From contig JADJFE010000030.1 in assembly GCA_016708725.1 (NCBI GenBank), positions 434,001 through 498,000 of the forward strand: 64,000 nt of DNA, read 5' to 3'. The stretch is from Candidatus Aalborgicola bjergmarkensis. Its GTDB lineage: Bacteria; Pseudomonadota; Gammaproteobacteria; Burkholderiales; Burkholderiaceae_C. A program made the translations under genes and the position numbers. How positions within the stretch are numbered: the stretch's first letter is position 1; each line of letters starts with the position of its first letter. The notes beneath the pieces are model-generated. The model was not told where the DNA came from and ran no database searches. It worked only from the letters and a program-made list of their open reading frames with translations. Shown piece by piece: positions 1-7,217 of the stretch.

Positions 1-864
1 TTTGAACTTGGTCTCGTCGACCTTGATGTCAATGTCACCGGCATCGTGCTCTTTCGACATGTGGTTCATCTCGGATATCAGGAGCTGAACATTGGATTGC
101 ACGGCTCTGACCGCGTTGGCCAATTCACCAATCTCATCCTTGCTATCGATATCGAGTTTGGCACTGAAATCACCTTCGGCCATCTTGTCGGCGGCGGCTA
201 CCAGCTTTCTTGTCGGCCCGGTGATGCTGCGCGTTGCTAACTGAGCCAGCAAGAAGGCAAGCACGATGCCGAAGATGCCGCCAAAAAGCAGGGAGTTTTG
301 CGTCACAGAGAACGTGGATTCCATATCCTTACTGCGTGTTTTAAGCAAGCCGCGTTCGTCCTGGTCGATCTCGTCAATAATCTTGCGCATTGCGTCCATT
401 TGCGTTTTCCCGCTACCGACAGCGGCAATGACTTCACCGTACTGCGAAAGATTGCCACCCACCGTGCGACGGATCTTGATGCTCGTTTCAACGGAATCCT
501 TCATCCACGCCTGGTAAGTGTCCTCCAGTTTTTCAAGGCGCGCTTGCTGCGTGGCATTGTCCGATGTCAGTTTCTTGGCAGCAGCATGGTGTTTCGCAAA
601 CCCTTTTTTACCTTCATTGAGCGGCTCCAGAAATTCGTCTTTCCCGGCCACAAGAAAACCCCGTTGGCCGGTTTCAATATTGATGAGAGACACCAGAACG
701 TTATCTGTTTCTTCCAGAACCTCATAGGTGTGAACGTTCCACCCGCTGGCGCTGGCGTATCGGCCAAGATTGAGGTAGCCGATACCGATTACGGAAACCA
801 GAATAATTACAACGAGCGCAAAGGCTCCCGTTATCCGCGTGCCGATTTTGAGATTATTTAGCAT
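1..864 (-). CDS. Methyl-accepting chemotaxis protein, N-terminal part (cut by window edge)
   Basis: This is the sensory half of a membrane chemoreceptor; the signalling domain lies beyond position 1. The start ATG at 864 follows a CAGGAG ribosome site. A first membrane helix lies at about residues 10-28. It is followed by a periplasmic CHASE3-like four-helix region with the typical stretch ETGQRGFLVAG at about residues 65-75. A second membrane helix at about 190-212 (SLLFGGIFGIVLAFLLAQLA) leads into a HAMP domain containing DSKDEIGELANAVR. The reading frame is open to the window edge, 288 codons. It lies downstream of cheW in the same direction, so it is probably the last visible member of the chemotaxis operon, although the 253-bp gap leaves room for its own promoter. 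The stimulus is unknown. Confidence 0.9.
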   Translation of the reverse strand, partial: MLNNLKIGTRITGAFALVVIILVSVIGIGYLNLGRYASASGWNVHTYEVLEETDNVLVSLINIETGQRGFLVAGKDEFLEPLNEGKKGFAKHHAAAKKLTSDNATQQARLEKLEDTYQAWMKDSVETSIKIRRTVGGNLSQYGEVIAAVGSGKTQMDAMRKIIDEIDQDERGLLKTRSKDMESTFSVTQNSLLFGGIFGIVLAFLLAQLATRSITGPTRKLVAAADKMAEGDFSAKLDIDSKDEIGELANAVRAVQSNVQLLISEMNHMSKEHDAGDIDIKVDETKFK

Positions 865-1019
865 GGAAATACTCCTGATGGATGAACTTGAGGGTGCTGA
901 CTGAGGCAGGGGTCGTGTGTACGGCAAGCGTTCCCGGCGGGCCTGCCGTTGAATGTGGTTTCATTCCACCCCAGAGTGCAGGATGCCAGTGGCGTATTTC
1001 AAGCAAAATATTCATGTAT

Positions 1020-1054
1020 CCCCCGTGGAATGTGCGCAAGTAGCTACTAAATGC
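1020..1054 (-). repeat. Solo copy of a dispersed ~50-bp repeat family
   Basis: Within the 253-bp gap between the two chemotaxis genes. The sequence CCCGTGGAATGTGCGCAAGT followed by AGCTACTAAAT is close to the copy near 29.2 kb (CCCGTGGGATGTGCGGTTGC then AGCTATGAAT). It is also close to the ends of the MITE-like elements at 61.9 and 62.9 kb. Apart from this repeat I see no gene in 865-1117. Confidence 0.55.
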
Positions 1055-1117
1055 ATAACAATCATAAATCATTGCTGACTTTGCTCACGGTCTAGCGCAC
1101 CAGTTGCGGCATGGTCT

Positions 1118-1669
1118 TCATCCGTGCACTGCAACTACATCGGTAGCAGAGGCAGCCGCCTGGCCCATTTGCCCAATCTCCTGCAGCGACAGTACCTGAT
1201 TGACATTGAGCAGAATCACAAACTTGCTGTTGACCTTGCAAATGCCTTCAATGAAGTCGCTACGAATCTTGGCGCCAAAACTGGGCGCGGGCGCAATCTC
1301 GGAGGCGGCTATTTCCAAAACCGCTTGCACTGCGTCCACCACCACCCCCATGCTCTGGTGTTCGCCTTCGTTTTGGGTTTGCACTTCCACGATGATGATG
1401 CAGGTACTCTTGGTGACGGGCGTGGACGGTTTGCCAAAGCGGCTGGATAAATCCATCACCGGCACCACCGCACCGCGCAGGTTGATAACGCCACGAATGC
1501 ATTCGGGCATCATTGGCACCTCGGTCGGACTGGCGTACCAGATGATTTCCCGGATGCACAAAATGCCAATCGAAAACATCTCGCCGCCCAGTGTAAAGGT
1601 CAGGTATTGTTTGTTCTCGGAAGCCAGCTTGCCTGGTGATTCACCCTCGGTTTTAACCAACGCATTCAT
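1118..1669 (-). CDS. cheW: Chemotaxis coupling protein CheW
   Basis: CheW bridges chemoreceptor tips to the CheA kinase in the cytoplasmic signalling array. The 183-residue product has the usual CheW length and fold markers: YLTFTLGGEMFSIGILCIREI at about residues 22-42, the proline-rich turn PTEVPMMPECIRGVINLRG at about 48-66 and VVPVMDLSSRFG at about 68-79. The C-terminal part is also typical (IEGICKVNSKFVILLNVNQVL). It starts at ATG 1669 with a good upstream AGGAGCATGCT context and lies 12 bp downstream of the MCP gene, so the two are almost certainly cotranscribed and probably belong to one array. Identification is secure; which of several CheW paralogues it corresponds to cannot be told. 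Confidence 0.95.
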   Translation of the reverse strand: MNALVKTEGESPGKLASENKQYLTFTLGGEMFSIGILCIREIIWYASPTEVPMMPECIRGVINLRGAVVPVMDLSSRFGKPSTPVTKSTCIIIVEVQTQNEGEHQSMGVVVDAVQAVLEIAASEIAPAPSFGAKIRSDFIEGICKVNSKFVILLNVNQVLSLQEIGQMGQAAASATDVVAVHG

Positions 1670-1681
1670 AGCATGCTCCTT

Positions 1682-3832
1682 TTAGAACCTGGAGAATTTC
1701 TTTTCATCGACAGCATGCGTTGCCGCACCAAGTGCCAAGTTGCTCATCCTCGTTTCCGCGTTCTTATTGCTGGTAATAATCCTGCGTGGGGAGTGTGCCG
1801 AGGCTCTACTGCTGTCCGTGGCCTCAACGAGCTTGAAGAAGGCCATGGTGTTTTGCAATTGCTCGGCTTGGCTACTCATATCCTCCGAGGTGGCAGCCAA
1901 TTCCTCAGAGCCAGAGGCGTTTTGCTGGGTGGTCTGGCTGAGTTGGCTCACTACTGAGTTGATTTGTCCCACACCAGACGACTGCTCGTTCGAGGCTGCC
2001 GCGATCTCTTGCACCAAGTCGGCCGTTTTACGAATGGAGGGCACCATTTGCTCCAACAGTTTTCCGGCTTTTTCGGCCAATTCAACGCTGTTGGTGGCCA
2101 CTTCACCAATTTCTTGCGCCGCCACCTGGCTGCGCTCGGCCAGTTTACGTACCTCGGCTGCCACCACTGCAAAGCCCTTGCCGTGATCACCGGCGCGCGC
2201 CGCTTCAATGGCGGCATTCAATGCCAGCAGGTTGGTCTGTGCGGCAATATCGTCGATGATTCTGATCTTCTTGGCAATTTGCTTCATGGCTGTCACTGTG
2301 GCGTTAACCGACTCGCCGCCATCGGCTGCGTCCTTGGCCGCTTTGCTGGCCATGCCCTCGGTCACTTTGGCGTTTTCGGTGTTTTGGGCGATGCTGGAGG
2401 TCATTTGCTCAATAGACGCACTGGTTTCCTCCACCCCGGCTGCTTGTTCACTGGCCGCTTGCGACAGCGCTTGCGCGGTGCTACTCACCTCTGAGGAAGC
2501 ACTGGCCAGCGCCAGGGCACCCGTGTTGACATCAGAGACCACCTGCACCAGCTTCTTGATCATGTTGTTGGAAGCGGATTTGAGATCATCCCAGGTGCCT
2601 TCGTAGCTGCGCTTCATCGATTGGGTCAGGTCGCCATCTTCCATGGCGTTTAGCACCGTCTGCAACTCCTGCACTGGCGTGTTGACCGCAATCATGACAG
2701 AGTTCAACCCTTCTGCCAGCTTGCGGTAGTCACCCTTGTGATTGGCAACGTCAATGCGTGCCTGGAGCCGACCGGCTACGGTGGCCTCAGCCAGGGAGTT
2801 GGCATCGTTCACGAGTTTGGCGATGGCCCGGTTGACGTCAATAAGGCTCTTGGCCAACACATCTTGCTCAGAACGTACCTTGACCACAACGCTCAAGTCG
2901 CCCTCGGAAATGGCCTTGGCTGCATTGGCCTGCTGCAGGGTGGCCTCGATACAGGCATTGAGCGATCTGGCCAACTCGCCCATTTCATCCCTGCTATCAA
3001 TGTCGATGTTGAATTCGAAGTTGCCAGCAGCCATCTTGTTGGTGCTGGCGACTACGCGGCGCAGTGGGGGAATAACCTTGGCGAACATGAGCCAGCCAAA
3101 AATGGAGCTGGCAAACAGCATAAAAACCAGCAGTGCTATCAACCAGGTTTTCAGAGTGGCTACACGTGCAGCGGCAGCGGCGACTTCGTTGCTGGTGCGT
3201 TGATCCAGCAGGACGAAGAATTCGTCCAGTGGCTTCATGATCTTGGCTTTGAAATTGTGATAGTCAGGGCTGTGCACCAGATTGCGTGCCAACTCGAAAT
3301 TGGGTGCGCCAGTTTTTGTGTACTTGCCGCTGCCATCGTCATAACGACCCTTGACCGCGTTCATCGCCTTGACCTCGGTATTAACCAGTTCGTCCGAGTT
3401 GGCCTGTGCCTCGCGTAATTTTGCGAATTCAGCCTCGGAAAAACCCGCCTTCTTCATCAAGTCCTGCAATGACACGGCGACTGTATCCGGGCGTGGCTTG
3501 GCTTGACCAGCAGCCACAAAATCCCAATAAATGCGCTGGTACTCGGCTGGTCGCGGCTTCTTGCCGTTGCGAATGTCGAGAATGTCGTTGTACTGCTGCT
3601 CATAGGCTGGATTGCCAGTGACAACATACGTTCGCCCCAACCGTGTGAGGTCATCTGAGCTTTGGCGTAACTCATCGGCGAGTAGATAGGATAAATGGCG
3701 ATTTTCCTGGCGTTCCCTTTCCTCATTCTGGGCCGTTGCAAGGACGGATGTCAGTGCAAAGATGGCCAGTAATCCAGACAGTGAAGCCAGAATGAACAGG
3801 ATTAACAAGGTGCGAATGGTGATATGTTTCAT
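1682..3832 (-). CDS. Methyl-accepting chemotaxis protein with repeated HAMP-like segments
   Basis: Transmembrane chemoreceptor of 716 residues. There is a signal-anchor helix at residues 7-28, then a periplasmic sensor region to about 225. A second helix follows (WLIALLVFMLFASSIFGWLM, about 230-250), then HAMP and at least one further HAMP-like repeat up to about 410. The methyl-accepting domain carries the strongly conserved hairpin at about 565-600 (AAQTNLLALNAAIEAARAGD, then GFAVVAAEVRKLAERS). The start at 3832 has GGAG eight bases upstream. The C-terminus, about 70 residues after the signalling domain, lacks an obvious CheR-tethering pentapeptide; it ends EKKFSRF. It sits between cheA and cheW. 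Its ligand cannot be inferred from sequence. Confidence 0.95.
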   Translation of the reverse strand: MKHITIRTLLILFILASLSGLLAIFALTSVLATAQNEERERQENRHLSYLLADELRQSSDDLTRLGRTYVVTGNPAYEQQYNDILDIRNGKKPRPAEYQRIYWDFVAAGQAKPRPDTVAVSLQDLMKKAGFSEAEFAKLREAQANSDELVNTEVKAMNAVKGRYDDGSGKYTKTGAPNFELARNLVHSPDYHNFKAKIMKPLDEFFVLLDQRTSNEVAAAAARVATLKTWLIALLVFMLFASSIFGWLMFAKVIPPLRRVVASTNKMAAGNFEFNIDIDSRDEMGELARSLNACIEATLQQANAAKAISEGDLSVVVKVRSEQDVLAKSLIDVNRAIAKLVNDANSLAEATVAGRLQARIDVANHKGDYRKLAEGLNSVMIAVNTPVQELQTVLNAMEDGDLTQSMKRSYEGTWDDLKSASNNMIKKLVQVVSDVNTGALALASASSEVSSTAQALSQAASEQAAGVEETSASIEQMTSSIAQNTENAKVTEGMASKAAKDAADGGESVNATVTAMKQIAKKIRIIDDIAAQTNLLALNAAIEAARAGDHGKGFAVVAAEVRKLAERSQVAAQEIGEVATNSVELAEKAGKLLEQMVPSIRKTADLVQEIAAASNEQSSGVGQINSVVSQLSQTTQQNASGSEELAATSEDMSSQAEQLQNTMAFFKLVEATDSSRASAHSPRRIITSNKNAETRMSNLALGAATHAVDEKKFSRF

Positions 3833-3951
3833 GATTTTCTCCAGATGTTGTCTCTCAAGTTGTCTCTCAATAATTGAATGGTCAAGCCATGAACCCCATG
3901 GCCCGTGCGTCAGTTTTGTTTTGGAAATTCCATCTTCTGCCTCCCATCTGC

Positions 3952-6126
3952 TTACGCATTCATAGCACTTTCTTTCCGTGTTTTTGCCACGGGTGCAGTT
4001 ACCCGACTTGCCTGCTTGATCAAGGTCGGCACATCCAGAATCAGCGCCACATCGCCGCTGCCCAGAATGGTGGAACCGCTGATACAGGCAACCTGACTAA
4101 ACATTTGCCCCAGCGGCTTGATAACCGTCTGAAACTCCCCCAGCAAGGTATCAACCACCAATCCAGCCTTTTGCCCGGCGTATTTGAGCACCACGATGTT
4201 TTCACCCTTTGCGGGTGGCGCGGCCTTGATCCCAAACAGCTCACGCAGCCGGATAAAAGGCAACACATGACCACGCAGATTGGTGTAGTCGTGACCAGGC
4301 TCGGCGGTGTAGGAAACACACTCTTCAATCATGTCCAGCGGAATGGCGAATACGCGCTTACCGACTTCGACCAGGAAACCATCAATGATGGCCAGCGTCA
4401 ACGGCAGGCGCACCGTGACCGTGGTTCCCTCACCCTCCTGGCTGCTCATGCTGACGGTGCCGCGCAAGGCCGTGATGTTGCGCTTGACCACATCCAGCCC
4501 GACACCGCGCCCGGAGAGGTTGGTGATTTGCTCGGCGGTGGAAAAACCCGGCTCGAAAATCAACGCATAGACCTCAGCATCGCTCAAATGCTGTCCGGCC
4601 TCGACCAACCCGCGCTCCAGAGCCTTGGCCAGAATACGCTCGCGCTTGAGACCGCCGCCATCGTCTTGCACCGTGATGACGATGGAGCCGGAATCGTGAA
4701 ACGCATTGAGCACCAGGGTGCCCTGGGTGGGTTTGCCGCGTGCGGTGCGCAGTTCGGCGCTTTCGATACCATGGTCCATCGAGTTGCGCACCAGATGCAT
4801 CAGAGGGTCACCGATTTTTTCGACCACGGTTTTGTCGAGTTCAGTCTCTTCGCCTTCGATGACCAACGCAATGTCCTTGCCCAGATCGCGCGAGACATCG
4901 TGCACCACGCGCTGGAAACGGTTGAAGGTGGCGCCAATTTTGACCATGCGCAACTGCAACGCGCTGTCGCGCACCTCTTCCACCAGAATGGAGAGTTTGG
5001 ACGTGGCCTCCTCCAGCTCGCTCACCTTGGCGCGGTGCGCAATCATGTTGACGCTCGCACCGGCAATGATGAGTTCACCCACCAGGTTGATGAGTTGATC
5101 GAGCTTGTCGGCATCCACCCGCACCGAGCGGCTCTCCTTCGCCTGCACCTCCTTGACCTGATTTTGCTTATGCAACGCGGCCTCAACCACCTCTGGCGAT
5201 ACCGCCCTCTGCTCCATCAAAATGGTGCCCAACAGAGGCGGTGGAATGGTATCGGCCTGGGTATTGAGCGCAGTATCGAGTTCCTGGCGTGTGATCGCAC
5301 CGCAGCGCACCATCAGTTCGCCAATACGCTCGGAAACCTCGGGTGCTTCCTTGATTAGCCGGATGTATTCATCGATGCGGCTATTGGGCGGGATGATGCG
5401 CAGGCGGCACTCGCCCTGCACAAACTCAAACGCGCGTTCAATGGCCTCCTTGTCGGCCTGGGTGTCGAATTCCAGTTCGTAGGACAAATAGCAAACCTCG
5501 GGGTCCATTGCGGCTGCGGTCGGCAACTTGTCGGGCAGCGTCAGAATGTCCACGATGCGCCCCATGGTCGTCAGGTAGCGGATAAAGGACAACGGGTCCA
5601 TGCCATTGCGCAGCACTTCCGGGCCGAATTGCAGGGAAATATGCCAATGGTCCGAGCCGGAGCCTTTGTGGGCAATGCGCTCGGTGGTATCCATTTCGTG
5701 CTGTGGCACCAGGGCGGAGCCACCTTTGGATGTGTCGCCCAGGACAGTGTGCAGTGCCGCCAGCAGCGGAGCAGCCGCCTCGGTCTGCGCCGCATCGGCC
5801 TCAAGCTGACCGGATTGCACGCCGTCAATCAGCGATTTGATATGGTCGCAACACAACAGCAAGGTAGCAACCAGTTCGTCGCCAATAGGCAGCGTTCCGG
5901 CACGCACACGGTCCAGAACATTCTCCACCACATGGGTAAAGGCCACCACGTGGTCCAGGCTGAACAGTCCCGAAGAACCCTTGATGGTGTGGGCGGCGCG
6001 AAAGATCGAGTTGATAAGTTCGGTTTTGTCTTCGGTCTGCTCCAGCGCAAGGAGCGAACTCTCCATATCTTCGAGCAACTCACGGCTCTCGGCAATGAAG
6101 ATGAGCAGGGCTTGGTCAAGGTTCAT
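3952..6126 (-). CDS. cheA: Chemotaxis sensor histidine kinase CheA
   Basis: Receptor-coupled kinase that autophosphorylates on an HPt histidine and passes phosphate to CheY. I place the start at ATG 6126 (MNLDQALLIF), preceded by GAAGGGAAG, rather than 34 codons upstream, because the longer form overlaps the STAS gene. Domains in the resulting 724 residues: P1 HPt with phospho-acceptor His46 in AAHTIKGSSG; a P2-like segment to about 330; P3 dimerisation helices at about 350-410; P4 ATPase with HLVRNSMDHGIES (N box) and GRGVGLDVV (G1 box); and a C-terminal CheW-like P5 ending near residue 715. It lies 13 bp downstream of the STAS gene. The region between P1 and P3 (WHISLQFGPEVLRNGMDP) is larger than in E. 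coli, which is common in betaproteobacterial CheA. Confidence 0.96.
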   Translation of the reverse strand: MNLDQALLIFIAESRELLEDMESSLLALEQTEDKTELINSIFRAAHTIKGSSGLFSLDHVVAFTHVVENVLDRVRAGTLPIGDELVATLLLCCDHIKSLIDGVQSGQLEADAAQTEAAAPLLAALHTVLGDTSKGGSALVPQHEMDTTERIAHKGSGSDHWHISLQFGPEVLRNGMDPLSFIRYLTTMGRIVDILTLPDKLPTAAAMDPEVCYLSYELEFDTQADKEAIERAFEFVQGECRLRIIPPNSRIDEYIRLIKEAPEVSERIGELMVRCGAITRQELDTALNTQADTIPPPLLGTILMEQRAVSPEVVEAALHKQNQVKEVQAKESRSVRVDADKLDQLINLVGELIIAGASVNMIAHRAKVSELEEATSKLSILVEEVRDSALQLRMVKIGATFNRFQRVVHDVSRDLGKDIALVIEGEETELDKTVVEKIGDPLMHLVRNSMDHGIESAELRTARGKPTQGTLVLNAFHDSGSIVITVQDDGGGLKRERILAKALERGLVEAGQHLSDAEVYALIFEPGFSTAEQITNLSGRGVGLDVVKRNITALRGTVSMSSQEGEGTTVTVRLPLTLAIIDGFLVEVGKRVFAIPLDMIEECVSYTAEPGHDYTNLRGHVLPFIRLRELFGIKAAPPAKGENIVVLKYAGQKAGLVVDTLLGEFQTVIKPLGQMFSQVACISGSTILGSGDVALILDVPTLIKQASRVTAPVAKTRKESAMNA

Positions 6127-6139
6127 GACAGACTTCCCT

Positions 6140-6451
6140 TCAGTTCTTTTTGGACTTGGCGTTTGGCTCGATGACCAGATGGTCGCCAAAGAACGCAGCG
6201 ATGTTGAGCAATTCAAATACTTCGACAACTGCCGGGCTATGCGCGACGAGTTGCAGTTCCGCCTTGAGCGTCTGCGCCGTGCGTTTGGCCAGCATCAGAA
6301 GTTGTAACCCGCAGGTGTCGATTTCCGTAACAGCAGACAGATCAACCACGAGGCACACACCCTCGCGCAGCGGATCAATCAAGGCGCGCTTAAGCTCTTC
6401 GGCGCGGTAAATACCCAACTCCCCCTCGATGCGCAGGTTGATGGTGGTCAT
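6140..6451 (-). CDS. STAS-domain protein (anti-anti-sigma-like)
   Basis: Single-domain STAS protein of 103 residues. The family includes SpoIIAA-type antagonists that are switched by phosphorylation of a conserved Ser/Thr. Here the switch region reads EIDTCGLQLLMLA, with Thr46 in place of the usual Ser after Asp45, so phosphorylation remains possible. Neighbours are cheY upstream (36 bp) and cheA downstream (13 bp), so it is made together with the chemotaxis kinase. Its partner may be a kinase or phosphatase outside the window, or it may tune the array. The family assignment is firm; the role in chemotaxis is inference from position. Confidence 0.88.
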   Translation of the reverse strand: MTTINLRIEGELGIYRAEELKRALIDPLREGVCLVVDLSAVTEIDTCGLQLLMLAKRTAQTLKAELQLVAHSPAVVEVFELLNIAAFFGDHLVIEPNAKSKKN

Positions 6452-6487
6452 GGCAGTAGCTCCCGAAATGGTTGGCGTTTAGGACAG

Positions 6488-6856
6488 TTATGGCAGGCAG
6501 AGCTTTTGCACCGCGCCCAGCATCTGCTCGGGCTTGAATGGCTTGACCACCCAGGCTTTGGCGCCAGCAGCCTGGCCCTCGCGTTTTTTGGCTTCGTCGG
6601 ACTCGGTGGTGAGCATGATGATGGGGGTGAAACGGTAGGCCGCCATCTTCTTGACGTTGACCACAAAGGTGATGCCGTCCATGATGGGCATGTTCACATC
6701 ACTGATGATGAGGTTGACTTTTTGCCCGGTGAGCTTGTTGATGGCATCCTGGCCGTTGATGGCCTCGATGACGGTATAGCCTTCGCCGCGCAGTGCAATG
6801 CCAACCACCGTGCGGATGGAGGCAGAGTCGTCAACAATCATGATGGTCTTGGCCAT
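6488..6856 (-). CDS. cheY: Single-domain response regulator CheY
   Basis: Phospho-acceptor output protein of the CheA pathway, 122 residues, receiver domain only. The acidic pair Asp9-Asp10 (IMIVDDSAS), phosphorylation site Asp53 (IISDVNMPIMDG), conserved Thr (IIMLTTES) and Lys in VVKPF are all present, so it should be active. It starts at ATG 6856 after a GAGGAAAAACC leader. It is the second gene of the leftward operon, 36 bp before the STAS gene and 13 bp after the small Cys-containing ORF. It may act on flagella or on type IV pili; the window does not say which. Confidence 0.95.
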   Translation of the reverse strand: MAKTIMIVDDSASIRTVVGIALRGEGYTVIEAINGQDAINKLTGQKVNLIISDVNMPIMDGITFVVNVKKMAAYRFTPIIMLTTESDEAKKREGQAAGAKAWVVKPFKPEQMLGAVQKLCLP

Positions 6857-6869
6857 GGTTTTTCCTCTT

Positions 6870-7130
6870 TTAAGTCGTTTCCGAAGCGTTCTTTGTCAGG
6901 CAGTCCTGGCGCCACGGGCAACTGACTTCGCCACAGGTTCGCACGCGCGGCGTGGCAAAGCAGTCCACATGCTGTTCGATCAACTGAATGCGCCGCACCA
7001 GGGTGGTGTTATCCAGGCCGGTCGCCGCTATCAAATACTGCCGGGCCAACGCTTGCAGACGCAAGTGGCTCAGAAGGGTATCCGTCCCGGTGGGGTGCAG
7101 TGTGTCGATGCTTGCCATGCGCTGGATCAT
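6870..7130 (-). CDS. Small cysteine-containing protein at the head of the chemotaxis operon
   Basis: An 86-residue ORF immediately upstream of cheY (13 bp) in the same direction, so probably the first gene of the operon. I do not recognise a named family. The first half is predicted helical (HLRLQALARQYLIAATGLD). The C-terminal third has four cysteines in CFATPRVRTCGEVSCPWRQDC, an arrangement that could bind a metal or form disulfides. No signal peptide is visible, so it is likely cytoplasmic. Start may be ATG 7130 (MIQRM) or ATG 7118 (MASID). Tight spacing and lack of a better overlapping ORF support it as real, but codon evidence was not computed. Confidence 0.6.
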   Translation of the reverse strand: MIQRMASIDTLHPTGTDTLLSHLRLQALARQYLIAATGLDNTTLVRRIQLIEQHVDCFATPRVRTCGEVSCPWRQDCLTKNASETT

Positions 7131-7217
7131 CAGCCTGTGCTGGCAGTCTGAACAGAGTAGAAATACTCAGGACGTCTAGTGGTTTTCCACCACCCTGCCA
7201 GGCGCACAATAGATGGA

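Noticed and set aside
3874..5358. Long open frame of 494 codons opposite cheA
   Set aside because: Antisense to a well-conserved kinase, His/Gln-rich composition typical of shadow frames, no ribosome site.
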